Notes under the pieces: model-generated
What the model was told of the DNA's origin: nothing
Databases searched by the model: none
Seen by the model: the letters and a program-made list of their open reading frames with translations, nothing else
Program-made: the position numbers and the translations under genes
Shown: positions 15,333 to 22,918 of the stretch, piece by piece
Position numbering within the stretch: position 1 is the stretch's first letter
Layout of the letters: each line of letters starts with the position of its first letter
Source of the DNA: Streptacidiphilus melanogenes
GTDB taxonomy: Bacteria > Actinomycetota > Actinomycetes > Streptomycetales > Streptomycetaceae
Direction: 5' to 3'
Length of the DNA: 36,795 bases
Assembly (NCBI RefSeq): GCF_000787835.1
Contig: NZ_BBPP01000011.1
Span: 172,124 to 208,918, forward strand

Positions 15333-16510
15333 ACCCGGCCGGGTTCCGGCAGGAGCAGGCCCAGCAGCAGCGCGGCCGGCGGGACCGCGCACAGCGCCAG
15401 GAGCGCACCGCGGGGTCCGTGGGACTGAGCGATCAGGCCCAGCACGGGCGCGAGCAGCCCGCCCACACTCACGGCCAGGCCGAGCGTGACGCCGGAGGCG
15501 GTGCCCGGACGCGTCGGCAGGTAGTCCTGACCCAGCTTCACCAGGACGGCGAACGGCACGTTCAGGGCCGCACCCGTCAGCAGCGCGAACAGCAGCGGCA
15601 CCCAACCGCCCGGTGCGAGCAACAGACCCGCGAGGAACGGCAGCACCAGTGCGGCGCCGCACTGGACGGTGCGGACCATGCCCCAGCGGTCCGCGACGCG
15701 TCCGCCGACCAGCGTGCCCGCGACGCCGCCCGCAAGGAAGCAGGTCAGGGCCGCACCCGCGAGGGCGCGGGAGGCGTGCAGGTCCCGCAGCCAGTACAGC
15801 TCGACGAAGGTGTTCAGGCCGAAGAACGCGACGGAGCGCAGCACCTCCACGCCCGTCAGCACCGCGAACGGGCCCCAGCGGTCGTGGCCCGACGCCGCCT
15901 TGGCCCGGACGGGCGCCGCCTGGGCTCGCCGGGCACGGGCGAGCAGGACGAAGGCCATGAGCGCGGCGGGCGGCAGGAACAGCGCAGTCGCGCCGACGCC
16001 CCAGGCGACCAGCGCGGGGGTGGCCAGGACGGGCGCGAGGAAGAAGCCGACGCTGCCGCCCGCGGCGAAGACGCTCATCGCTGCGGCGCTGTCGCCCGCG
16101 TCCGCGCGGGCCGCCTTGCCCGCGGCCGGGTGGAACATGGCCACCCCCAGGCCCGAGAGCAGGATCAGCGACCACACCGCCGGATAGGGGCCGACCAGCC
16201 CGGCGAGGGCGAGGCCGAGCCCGGCCAGGCCCACCCCCGCGCCCGCCAGCCACGGCAGCCGGTACCGGTCGACCGCGAGACCGAGCAGCGGCTGGGGCAC
16301 GGCGCTGCCCAGCGTCGCCGCCATGGTGAGGCCGGTCGCGGCGAGGTAGCCGTAGTGGCGGTCGAGCACGAAGTAGGGGACGGCGGCGGGGACCAGGCCC
16401 TGGTACAGGTCGTCGACCGCGTGGGCCGCGCCCCACAGCCGCATCCGCCGCCACGTCGACGCCGTCGGGCCGGGCGGGGCGGTGTTCCTGGAGTGCACGG
16501 TGGAGGTCAT
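15299..16510 (-). CDS. MFS exporter, Fsr (fosmidomycin resistance)-like
   Basis: The 403-residue major facilitator has 12 predicted helices. HAVDDLYQGLVPAAVPYFVLDRHYG at the start of TM1 and the loop between TM2 and TM3 (LGLAVDRYRLPW) resemble Fsr-type drug exporters. GGRVADRWGMVRTVQ marks the second half. The likely role is proton-driven efflux of a small toxic compound, with the substrate unknown. ATG 16510 is used with CTGGAG upstream. The gene is divergent from an AraC-type regulator whose frame is interrupted, and three direct repeats lie in the shared promoter region. The 3' end overlaps mscL by 34 bp. Confidence 0.9.
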   Translation of the reverse strand: MTSTVHSRNTAPPGPTASTWRRMRLWGAAHAVDDLYQGLVPAAVPYFVLDRHYGYLAATGLTMAATLGSAVPQPLLGLAVDRYRLPWLAGAGVGLAGLGLALAGLVGPYPAVWSLILLSGLGVAMFHPAAGKAARADAGDSAAAMSVFAAGGSVGFFLAPVLATPALVAWGVGATALFLPPAALMAFVLLARARRAQAAPVRAKAASGHDRWGPFAVLTGVEVLRSVAFFGLNTFVELYWLRDLHASRALAGAALTCFLAGGVAGTLVGGRVADRWGMVRTVQCGAALVLPFLAGLLLAPGGWVPLLFALLTGAALNVPFAVLVKLGQDYLPTRPGTASGVTLGLAVSVGGLLAPVLGLIAQSHGPRGALLALCAVPPAALLLGLLLPEPGRVQTTGGCSEPQ

Positions 16511-16547
16511 GGCTCCAGCCTTCCGGCCGTCCCGCGGTGCCGACTTC

Positions 16548-16603
16548 CGATAACCTGCCGTGATATGTCGATAAACCGCCAAGTCTCGACGAACCGCCAC
16601 GTC
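16548..16603. promoter_or_regulatory. Three direct repeats, probable AraC-type operator
   Basis: CGATAACCTGCCGTGA (16548), CGATAAACCGCCAAGTC (16569) and CGACGAACCGCCACGTC (16587) are spaced 21 and 18 bp apart, about two helical turns. They lie between the MFS start and the first codons of the AraC frame. AraC-family dimers often bind such direct repeats. Confidence 0.5.
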
Positions 16604-17392
16604 AGTCGCCGACCACCCGACGGCGGGGCGAGTTGCGGGGGTCCTGCCCCGTACCTGGAGCTGCCCGGCCCCACGGTCCAGCGCCTGGAGCGACACGAGC
16701 GCATCGACCGGCACCACCACGACCGCCACCAGCTGATCCATCCCGGCAGCGGGGTGCTCCAGGTCGAGACGGCCGCCGGCAGCTGGGTGGTGCCGCCGCA
16801 GCGCGCCGTGTGAATCCCCGCCTTCACCGCGCACGCGCATCTGGCCCGGACGCCCACGCGGATGCGCTCCCTCGCCTTCCCGGCGCTGATCGACCCGATC
16901 GGCGGGGAGCAGCCGGCCGTCCTGGCGGTCACCCCGCTGCTGCACGAACTGGTCGCGGCCCTCGCCGAGCCGGACTCCGGCTACGGCGACGCGGAGCGGG
17001 CGACCCTGGAACAGGCCGCCGTCGACCAGCTGGCCCGCGCCGAACGCCTGACACTGCATCTGCCCGCGCCCGTCGACGACCGGCTGCGCGCCGTCGCCGC
17101 GCTGCTGCACCGCGACCCGGCCGACCCGCGGTCGCTGTCCGAGCTGGGCGCCGCGGTCGGCGCGAGCGAACGGACCCTCAGCCGCCTCTTCCGCGCCGAG
17201 ACCGGCCTGACCTTCCCGCAGTGGCGCACCCGGCTGCGGCTGCACCACGCCCTCGACCACCTCGCGGGCGGACGCAGCGTCACCGCGACAGCGAGCGCGT
17301 GCGGCTACGCAACGCCCAGCGCGTTCATCGAGGCGTTCCGGTCGGTGTTCGGGACGACGCCGGCCCAGCACCGCGTCCCACCTGCACCATGA
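16565..17392 (+). pseudogene. AraC-family regulator split by in-frame TGA
   Basis: A single frame from ATG 16565 to 17392 (275 sense codons) encodes a complete AraC-type regulator, except that codon 83 is TGA (16811-16813). The N-terminal cupin part reads HHHDRHQLIHPGSGVLQV and GSWVVPPQRAV-stop-IPAFTAHAH. Homologues normally have Trp at the stop (AVWIPAG), so TGG to TGA is the simplest explanation. The C-terminal double helix-turn-helix is intact (LSELGAAVGASERTLSRLFRAETG, VTATASACGYATPSAFIEAFRSVFGTTP). ATG 16862 could start a 176-residue DNA-binding fragment. It is divergent from the MFS exporter it probably controlled. Confidence 0.85.
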
Positions 17393-17532
17393 TCGGCGGG
17401 CGGGTCGCCCGAACCGCTTCACCTGCACGAATTCTCCTCAGAAGCCTCACCTCTACGAGCTGTCACCACGCCTCACCGTGCTCCTAGGCTCGCCAAGAAC
17501 CGAACAACGGCATCATTCGCACGGAAGACGGC

Positions 17533-18153
17533 ATGAAGTTCTGCCCCACCTGTCGCCGCCACCTGAACGGCGCTTACTCCTGCCCGGGTTGCGGGGCAGC
17601 CGCGGCTGACCTGCCCTTCGACCAGGCCAGGCTGGAGCCGGACGACGCCGCGCACGCGGTGACCTACCGGCAGCCCGGCGACTCCCGGTCCAGCGGACGG
17701 GCGGCGCAGCGGGGGCGTCAGCGCGCGCGAGCCGCGCGACGGCGGCGCGCGATGCTGCTCGGGGGCGTCGGCGCGCTGGTGATCGCGGCGACGGGCTTCG
17801 CGGTGGCGGGCGGCGGCTCGGGCTCGAACAGCGCAACGCCCGTGGACACGGGCTCCTCCTCCGGCGCCTCGGCGACCGCGCCGGACCTGACGGCCCCCGC
17901 CGACGCACCGAGCGCGACCGCTCCGACGGGGCGCCACCGCGCGCCGCACCACCCGTCGGCCTCCGCCTCGGCGTCGAGCGCGTCCGCATCGGCCTCCGCA
18001 CGGCCGAGCGCCGCGCCCTCGGCGAACCCCGGCCCCACGGGCGGCAACCCGACGGGCACCTCGGGCGGCAGCGGTGGCACTCCGGTACCGCCTCCGAGCC
18101 CGACTCCCGCGCCCACTCACTCCTGCCACCAGTTCCTCTTCTGGTGCGGCTGA
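17533..18153 (+). CDS. Zinc-ribbon single-pass membrane protein with Ser/Pro-rich tail
   Basis: The 206-residue protein of unknown role has a cytoplasmic zinc ribbon at the N-terminus (CPTC at residues 4-7, CPGC at 17-20) and then a basic stretch (RQRARAARRRRAM, ~62-74). One membrane helix follows (LLGGVGALVIAATGFAVAGG, ~75-95), then a long extracellular Ser/Ala/Pro/Thr-rich region ending in two cysteines (HSCHQFLFWCG). The positive-inside rule puts the ribbon in the cytoplasm. GGAAG lies about 6 nt before the ATG. Similar streptomycete membrane proteins exist, but I know of no defined function. The low-complexity tail may be wall-spanning. Confidence 0.8.
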   Translation: MKFCPTCRRHLNGAYSCPGCGAAAADLPFDQARLEPDDAAHAVTYRQPGDSRSSGRAAQRGRQRARAARRRRAMLLGGVGALVIAATGFAVAGGGSGSNSATPVDTGSSSGASATAPDLTAPADAPSATAPTGRHRAPHHPSASASASSASASASARPSAAPSANPGPTGGNPTGTSGGSGGTPVPPPSPTPAPTHSCHQFLFWCG

Positions 18154-18238
18154 GCGGCGACCGAACCGCTCAGGGACGGGCCGCCTCCCGGCGTAACCGT
18201 CCGGGCACCGCCGGGGCGGCGATGCTGTACTGGATGAC

Positions 18239-19129
18239 ATGGCCGGTGGACAGGGACGTCGTCGCAGGCGCCGGGCCGCGCGGGCGGAACAGGCCCGCCA
18301 GGCCGAGCGGGTGCGCGCGCGGACGCGGCTGCTCATCGACCTGACCGCGCGCAACGCCGCCTACCGCAAGGGCCTGATCGCCGCGGCCTCCGGGCTCAGC
18401 CCGCAGGAGGCCGCGATCATGGCCGATCTCGAACGCCACGGGCTCCAGGTGCCGCAGCTCCACGACGTCCTGTGCGGCGGGCACGTCCTGGTGGACGACC
18501 CGGAGCTCTACGAACGGTGGAGCTTTCCCGAGGTCAGCCACCAGCGGCTGTCGAGCCACCACCGGGACATCGACAAGACCCGCTACCCCGACCTGGGCAT
18601 GCGCGGCCCCGTGGTGCGCGAGAAGCTGCACGGCCGCACGGCGACCGGCACCTGGCTGCAGCTGGAGAAGACCCCGGCCGCGTTCGGCAAGCGCAAGCTG
18701 CCCAGCCTGGACGATCTGCGGCACCTGATGGACTACGTCGTCTACCGGATCACCCGCAGCAACGTCGGGCCGTGGGGGCTTTCACGGGTGACCGAGCGTC
18801 GCCCGCTGTACCTCTCCCCCGCGCTGGCCCTGCCGACGTGGGTCGGTCCGGACGTCTCCCGCACCCTGGCCGCCACCCTGCGGGGCATCGAGGGCGACGA
18901 CGACCTCACCTCGGCCTCCGCGGACCTGGCCGCGCACTTCCCGCCGCCCGAGCGCGGCGACCCCACCGACGAGCTCGGCCGGGCCCTCTCCCGGCGGGCC
19001 GGTCGCGGGCTGTTCGGCAACTCCCAGGTATGGGTCAGCGAGGCGCCCCTCCCGCCCGCCGCCCAGGTGCTGTTCGCCCCCGGCCCGCTCCCGCGGCCGG
19101 GAACCCGATGGATCGGTGGGGAACGATGA
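18239..19129 (+). CDS. Unknown protein, first of a coupled pair
   Basis: I do not recognise this 296-residue protein. It starts with a very basic segment (GRRRRRRAARAEQARQAERVRARTR, 6-30), which may bind nucleic acid or acidic lipid, followed by a helical region (LIDLTARNAAYRKGLIAAASGLSPQEAAIMADL). A mixed domain carries VSHQRLSSHHRDIDKTRYPDLG, LEKTPAAFGKRKLPSLDDLRHLMDYVVYR and GPWGLSRVTERRPLYLSP. There is no signal peptide or membrane segment. The stop overlaps the next start in ATGA, so both products are made together. TACTGG lies 5 nt upstream of the ATG, suggesting a leaderless transcript. Confidence 0.72.
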   Translation: MAGGQGRRRRRRAARAEQARQAERVRARTRLLIDLTARNAAYRKGLIAAASGLSPQEAAIMADLERHGLQVPQLHDVLCGGHVLVDDPELYERWSFPEVSHQRLSSHHRDIDKTRYPDLGMRGPVVREKLHGRTATGTWLQLEKTPAAFGKRKLPSLDDLRHLMDYVVYRITRSNVGPWGLSRVTERRPLYLSPALALPTWVGPDVSRTLAATLRGIEGDDDLTSASADLAAHFPPPERGDPTDELGRALSRRAGRGLFGNSQVWVSEAPLPPAAQVLFAPGPLPRPGTRWIGGER

Positions 19130-20064
19130 GCGACGCCGAGCAGAGCCCGGACGAACCCACCGCACCACAGCCGCAAGGGGACCCGGAAGGGCACCGGGAA
19201 CCAGGGACGCCGGCAAGGCCAGGCTCCTCCGCAGAGCCAGACTCCTCCGCAGGACCAGACTCATCGGCAGCGCCTGCCTTCCCCGGGGCGCCGGAGGCGA
19301 CTGAGGTGCCCGGCTCCCCCGGCTCGGATGCCGACGCGCCCGGGGCGGTCTCGGTGCCAGAGGGCATGGTGACGGCGGTGGTGGACCTGGTGGAGACCGG
19401 GGCGGTTCCCCTCGGCGCGTACACCGTGGCGGAGCTGACGGTCGTCGACGCCGTCGTCGACTTCCTGGAGACGCGCCCCTCCGACGAGGTGCTCGCGGAG
19501 GCGGTGCGCTCGCTCGCCGCGCGGCAGCTGCTGGTCGCCGGTCAGGGCCGGGACCAGCTCCAGGTGCGCGGCGACCTCGGCATCACGCTGGCCTTCCAGC
19601 GCCGCGCCCGGCGGGTGCTGGACGCGCGGGTGACCGGCACCGCGCCCGGCGAGGCGTGGCGCATGCTCGTGCTGCCGCAGCCGGAGAACGTCTGCCTGGT
19701 CGTGCGCATCGACGCCCTGGGCGTGCACGAGGTGTCCCTGCGCACCCTCGACGACACGCTGCGCCTGGTCGTCGAGTGGCTGCCGCGCGGCCCGTGGGCC
19801 GAGCCTTCGGCCGGGGCCGACCCGGACGGGGTGCTCGCCGCGGCCGAACGCTCGGCGTTGCTGACCGCGATCGCCTACTCCGCCGTGGGCTCGGCCGAGA
19901 CCGCGGAGTCCAGCACCGACCTCGTGCTGGCGCAGCACGAGGGCAGGCTGCACGCGTTCGTCCGCGACCCGGCCGCCCCGTCGCGCCTGGTGTCCAAGGA
20001 CGGCCGGAGCCGCGGCGTGCGCGACACCGTCGCCGCGCTGCTGGGCCGCCCCAAGCCGGGCTGA
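19126..20064 (+). CDS. Unknown protein with repeat-rich N-terminus, second of a coupled pair
   Basis: The 312-residue protein is of unknown family. Residues 1-75 are disordered, acidic and Pro-rich, and include three hexapeptide repeats (PGSSAE, PDSSAG, PDSSAA). Residues ~80-310 form a folded domain with VVDLVETGAVPLGAYTVAELTVVDAVVDFLE, AVRSLAARQLLVAG, RMLVLPQPENVCLVVRIDALGVHEVSLRTLDDTLRLVVEW and a terminal DTVAALLGRP. The beta-rich middle and two-domain pattern resemble chaperone-like or EspG-like folds only vaguely, so no function is claimed. The start overlaps the stop of the previous gene (ATGA), so the two proteins probably act together. Confidence 0.75.
   Translation: MSDAEQSPDEPTAPQPQGDPEGHREPGTPARPGSSAEPDSSAGPDSSAAPAFPGAPEATEVPGSPGSDADAPGAVSVPEGMVTAVVDLVETGAVPLGAYTVAELTVVDAVVDFLETRPSDEVLAEAVRSLAARQLLVAGQGRDQLQVRGDLGITLAFQRRARRVLDARVTGTAPGEAWRMLVLPQPENVCLVVRIDALGVHEVSLRTLDDTLRLVVEWLPRGPWAEPSAGADPDGVLAAAERSALLTAIAYSAVGSAETAESSTDLVLAQHEGRLHAFVRDPAAPSRLVSKDGRSRGVRDTVAALLGRPKPG
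19219..19272 (+). repeat. Three 18-bp tandem repeats inside a coding region
   Basis: Units at 19219-19236, 19237-19254 and 19255-19272 share CCAGxCTCxTCxGCAG and encode P(G/D)SSA(E/G/A). They sit in the disordered N-terminus of the second unknown protein. Confidence 0.75.
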
Positions 20065-20103
20065 GCGGCCGGGCTGAGCGGCTGGGCTGCCGGTGGCGGC
20101 GGG

Positions 20104-20589
20104 TCAGTCGGAGGCCGGCAGCAGGGCCAACTGCTCGGTCAGCGTCGCCACGTCACGGAAGGTCAGCCCGAGGGCGGCGACGTGCTTCCAGCGCAGCACG
20201 CCCTCCGCGTCGACGACGAACACCGAGCGGCGCACCATCGCGCCCAGGGTGATGCCGTACGCCTCGGCCGTGGTGCGCGCGGTGTCGGCCAGCAGCGGCA
20301 TCCGCAGCCCGTGCTTGCGGGCGAACGCCTCGTGGCTGGCGACATCCTGGGTGCTGATGCCCCAGACGTCCGCGCCCAGGTCCGCGAACTGCTCCAGGCC
20401 GGAGGAGTACGAACAGAGCTGCTTGGTGCAGACGGGGGTGTCGTCGCCCGGGTAGAAGGCGAGCACGACCGGCCGCCCGCGCTGCGCCGACAGGGTCAAC
20501 TCGCTGCGGACCGCCTCGCCGTCGACCAGCTGCACGGCAGGAAGGGTGAAATCGGGCGCCGGTGCGCCCACTGCGGGACTCTTCGCCAT
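20104..20589 (-). CDS. bcp: BCP/PrxQ-type peroxiredoxin
   Basis: The 161-residue thiol peroxidase of the AhpC/TSA superfamily reduces hydroperoxides using thioredoxin-type reductants. The motif YPGDDTPVCTKQLC gives peroxidatic C54 and a second Cys at C59, the five-residue spacing of the BCP/PrxQ class, so an intramolecular disulfide is expected. The APDFTLPAV start and ISTQDVASHEAFARKHGLRMPLLAD are typical. ATG 20589 places the conserved APDF motif at residue 11. It is convergent with the preceding unknown pair and divergent from the carbonic anhydrase, with 90 bp between start codons. Confidence 0.92.
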   Translation of the reverse strand: MAKSPAVGAPAPDFTLPAVQLVDGEAVRSELTLSAQRGRPVVLAFYPGDDTPVCTKQLCSYSSGLEQFADLGADVWGISTQDVASHEAFARKHGLRMPLLADTARTTAEAYGITLGAMVRRSVFVVDAEGVLRWKHVAALGLTFRDVATLTEQLALLPASD

Positions 20590-20667
20590 CTGCACAGCGA
20601 ACCATACCGGCGAGTAGGCCGAGAGGGCGGGGGGCGACCCCGCGGGGTGGGCGTCGGCGCAAGGCCT

Positions 20668-20673
20668 TAGGCT
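20668..20673 (+). promoter_or_regulatory. -10 hexamer TAGGCT of a leaderless promoter
   Basis: TAGGCT is followed by six bases and the carbonic anhydrase ATG at 20680, with no Shine-Dalgarno. Confidence 0.5.
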
Positions 20674-20679
20674 GCGGGT

Positions 20680-21327
20680 ATGACGGATTCGATCACGAAC
20701 GCGCCGACGCCCGAAGAATCCCTGCGGACCCTGCTGGCCGGTAACCGGCGGTTCGTCGGCGGATCGCCCGAGCACCCCAACCAGGACGCCGCGCGCCGCG
20801 CCGCGACCGTCCCGACGCAGCGGCCCTTCGCCGTCCTGTTCGGCTGCTCCGACTCCCGCCTCGCTGCCGAGATCATCTTCGACCGCGGCCTGGGCGATCT
20901 GTTCGTCGTCCGCACGGCCGGGCACGTCATGGGCCCCGAGGTGCTGGGCAGCATCGAGTACGGCGTGGCCGTCCTGGACAGCCCGCTCGTCGTGATCCTC
21001 GGCCACGACCAGTGCGGGGCGGTCGCCGCGACGTGCGAGGCCCTCGACGGTGCTGCGCCCGCCCCCGGCTTCATCCGCGACGTGATCGAGCGCGTCACCC
21101 CGAGCGTGCTGGCGGCGCACGCGGCCGGGATCGAGTCGCGGGACGCGATCGTCGAGGAGCACATAAGGCAGACGGTCGACCTGCTGCTGGACCGCTCCCG
21201 CGTCCTGGCCGCGGCTGTCGACGCCGGCCGCACGGCCGTGGTCGGCCTCTCCTACCGGCTCGCCGACGGCACCGCCCGCCTGGTCTCCGCCCGCGGCCTC
21301 ACCGAGCCGGTCGCGGCCGAGGCCTGA
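20680..21327 (+). CDS. Beta-class carbonic anhydrase
   Basis: The 215-residue beta-carbonic anhydrase interconverts CO2 and bicarbonate in the cytoplasm. The zinc ligands C56 and H109-x-x-C112 (FGCSDSR and LGHDQCGAV) and the Asp58-Arg60 dyad are all present. VVRTAGHVMGPEVLGSIEYGV is the usual core. The length is normal. The start has no ribosome binding site and lies six bases after TAGGCT, so the message is probably leaderless. A very strong hairpin terminator follows the stop at 21353-21407, making this a single-gene unit. Confidence 0.95.
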   Translation: MTDSITNAPTPEESLRTLLAGNRRFVGGSPEHPNQDAARRAATVPTQRPFAVLFGCSDSRLAAEIIFDRGLGDLFVVRTAGHVMGPEVLGSIEYGVAVLDSPLVVILGHDQCGAVAATCEALDGAAPAPGFIRDVIERVTPSVLAAHAAGIESRDAIVEEHIRQTVDLLLDRSRVLAAAVDAGRTAVVGLSYRLADGTARLVSARGLTEPVAAEA

Positions 21328-21352
21328 GCTGCCCCGGGCGACGCCCGGCAGA

Positions 21353-21407
21353 CGACTGAGGAGCGGCCCCTCTCTCCCGCCGGGAGAGAGGGGCCGCTCC
21401 TCAGTCG
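21353..21407. terminator. 26-bp perfect hairpin terminator
   Basis: Arms at 21353-21378 and 21382-21407 are exact complements over 26 bases with a 3-base loop (GCC), starting 26 nt after the carbonic anhydrase stop. A short CTTTC follows. It is nearly symmetric, so it can also end transcription arriving from the minus-strand genes at 21.4-21.9 kb. Confidence 0.92.
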
Positions 21408-21421
21408 CTTTCACGCCGTCA

Positions 21422-21562
21422 TCACCACCGGTGGACGCGGTAGGCCTGGGCCTGGCGGCCCGGACGGTTGCCGACGACGCCGACCAGCACGACGGTGACG
21501 GTCGCGAGGGCGAGCAGGGGCAGGCAGGTCTCCAGGGACGGTCTGGTTCCGCCGTGCGGGTA
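21422..21562 (-). other. Possible small membrane ORF without standard start
   Basis: In the frame directly after the DUF6204 stop, 46 sense codons end at TGA 21422. The last ~35 read like a small membrane protein (LETCLPLLALATVTVVLVGVVG, then GRQAQAYRVHRW). No ATG, GTG or TTG exists between the preceding stop and the hydrophobic segment, so it would need CTG or be a remnant. Confidence 0.3.
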
Positions 21563-21913
21563 CTACCCCTGCTGGGCGCGGCGGCGGCGCTTGCCCAGAG
21601 GGGCCTGGCTGAGGTCCTCGGACTGGGTGCGCAGGTTGCGGTAGCCGTAACCGTGGGAGGTCAGCCAGGACGTCGCGGACTCCTCGGCGCGCAGTTCCGC
21701 GAGGAGGATGTCCTCCTCGGCCTCGCCGGAGTCGAGGTAGCGGAAGGTGAAGGCCGCCCGTGCCGCCAGGTCGTAGCTGAGGTGGCCCTCAGGAGTGTAC
21801 GCGGCGTGCAGGACGTCGTGCTCGGCCGCGTGCGCGAGCAGCTCGGTACGCTGCTCGTCGCTCAGGCCGTCGAAGACGCCGCGGACGGTGACACGGAAGG
21901 TACGAGTGCTCAC
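21563..21913 (-). CDS. DUF6204-type protein
   Basis: The 116-residue cytoplasmic protein matches a family I know as DUF6204: TFRVTVRGVFDGLSDEQRTELLAHAAEHDVL, AAYTPEGHLSYDLAARAAFTFRY, then DILLAELRAEESATSWL, GYGYRNLRTQSEDLSQ and a basic tail KRRRRAQQG. The molecular role is unknown. The start is GTG 21913. No Shine-Dalgarno is visible, and TAGGGT sits exactly six bases upstream, so it is probably leaderless. It converges on the carbonic anhydrase and shares its terminator. Confidence 0.85.
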   Translation of the reverse strand: MSTRTFRVTVRGVFDGLSDEQRTELLAHAAEHDVLHAAYTPEGHLSYDLAARAAFTFRYLDSGEAEEDILLAELRAEESATSWLTSHGYGYRNLRTQSEDLSQAPLGKRRRRAQQG

Positions 21914-21919
21914 GCCCGC

Positions 21920-21925
21920 ACCCTA
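21920..21925 (-). promoter_or_regulatory. -10 hexamer TAGGGT of a leaderless promoter
   Basis: On the minus strand TAGGGT-GCGGGC-GTG places the hexamer six bases before the GTG at 21913. Confidence 0.5.
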
Positions 21926-21977
21926 ACCATCGCGCGGCCGCCGTCTCCACCGGGTTTCCGCACGGCGCGGCGCGACC

Positions 21978-22214
21978 TCAGCGCGGCCACTCGCCCGGGT
22001 GGTCCGCCCAGAAGACCTGCGCGGGGTCGTGCAGGTCCGCGCCGGGCCGCTCGTGGTGGACCAGGCGCTTGAGCTCGTGGGCGTCCCGGCACGGCTCCGG
22101 GGGCGTGACCGTGCCGTCCTCGCGCATCACCCGCACGATCCGCTCGCCCTCGCCCGGTGTCAGCGCGGCGACGAGGACGGGGCAGTCCTGGTTGGGCCAC
22201 GGGGTCGTGTCCAT
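21978..22214 (-). CDS. Small unknown protein (78 aa)
   Basis: The 78-residue protein reads MDTTPWPNQDCPVLVAALTPGEGERIVRVMREDGTVTPP, then HELKRLVHHERPGADLHDPAQVFWADHPGEWPR. I do not recognise the family. It looks soluble and has no catalytic motif that I can name. ATG 22214 is chosen since upstream residues are Arg/Gly/Pro-rich and antisense-like. GATGCT lies six bases before it, an imperfect version of the leaderless pattern. It is divergent from the DUF4916 gene. Confidence 0.6.
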   Translation of the reverse strand: MDTTPWPNQDCPVLVAALTPGEGERIVRVMREDGTVTPPEPCRDAHELKRLVHHERPGADLHDPAQVFWADHPGEWPR

Positions 22215-22330
22215 GCTCCGAGCATCGCTCCCGGGCGCGCGCCGTGCACGCCGAACAGGTCCGCGTCCGAACTCCCCCGGCCCCGTCCGGCCTGCGGCCC
22301 GGCGTCCCCCGGGAGGACCGCCGGGAACAG

Positions 22331-22336
22331 TACGAT
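22331..22336 (+). promoter_or_regulatory. -10 hexamer TACGAT of a leaderless promoter
   Basis: TACGAT-CACCCA-ATG (22343): hexamer, six bases, start codon, no Shine-Dalgarno. Confidence 0.5.
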
Positions 22337-22342
22337 CACCCA

Positions 22343-22879
22343 ATGGCTGACTTCACCCAGACCACGCCCGGTTGGCTCGAAGCCGACGAACTGTCGGCGG
22401 CCCGCGCCCAGTTGCCCGTCCTCTACGTCAACGCGGTGCCGGTGCGCGTCGACGAGGGCGGCGAAGTCACCCACGTGGGCCTGCTCCTGGGCATCGACTC
22501 GGACGGCACGGTGACCCGCACCCTGGTCTCCGGTCGCGTGCAGTACCACGAGCGGGTCCGCGACGCGCTGGTGCGCCACCTGGAGAAGGACCTCGGCCCG
22601 GTCGCGCTGCCGCGCATCCCGGCCTCGCTCCAGCCCTTCGCCGTGGCCGAGTACTTCCCCACGCCCGGCATCACCCCGTACCACGACCCGCGCCAGCACG
22701 CGGTAGCCCTCGCCTACGTGGTCCCCGTCGCGGGCGACTGCAGACCGCGCCAGGACGCGCTGGACCTGGTCTGGTTCAGTCCCGAGGAGGCCGTGTCCGA
22801 GCTGGTCCAGCAGGACATGCCCGGCGGCCAGGGCGTCCTCCTCAAGCAGGCCCTCGCCCACGCGGGCTGCCTGGTCTGA
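22343..22879 (+). CDS. DUF4916 (NUDIX-like) protein
   Basis: The 178-residue protein of the DUF4916 group is related to NUDIX hydrolases in fold. It has GWLEADELSAARAQLPVLYVNAVPVRV, LLGIDSDGTVTRTLVSGRVQYHERVRDALVRHLEKDLGP, a beta segment AVALAYVVPVAG and LDLVWFSPEEAVSELV. A strict NUDIX box (GX5EX7REUXEEXGU) is not intact. RDALVRHLEKDLGP occupies that place with changed acidic residues, so hydrolase activity is doubtful. The start is leaderless-type, with TACGAT six bases upstream. Confidence 0.82.
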   Translation: MADFTQTTPGWLEADELSAARAQLPVLYVNAVPVRVDEGGEVTHVGLLLGIDSDGTVTRTLVSGRVQYHERVRDALVRHLEKDLGPVALPRIPASLQPFAVAEYFPTPGITPYHDPRQHAVALAYVVPVAGDCRPRQDALDLVWFSPEEAVSELVQQDMPGGQGVLLKQALAHAGCLV

Positions 22880-22891
22880 CGTCCCGCCTGT

Positions 22892-22918
22892 CGGCGTCGG
22901 GCCCTCGGCGGCCCGCCG
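22892..22918. terminator. Possible hairpin terminator
   Basis: GGGCC (22899-22903) pairs with GGCCC (22910-22914), and outside it CGGC with GCCG, separated by a GTC bulge. It lies between the convergent DUF4916 and MASE1 stops. It is short, so evidence is modest. Confidence 0.4.

Noticed and set aside
15299-17428. 709-codon minus-strand frame as a single protein
   Set aside because: Only the part from ATG 16510 onward is an MFS transporter. The upstream part is antisense to the AraC-type frame.
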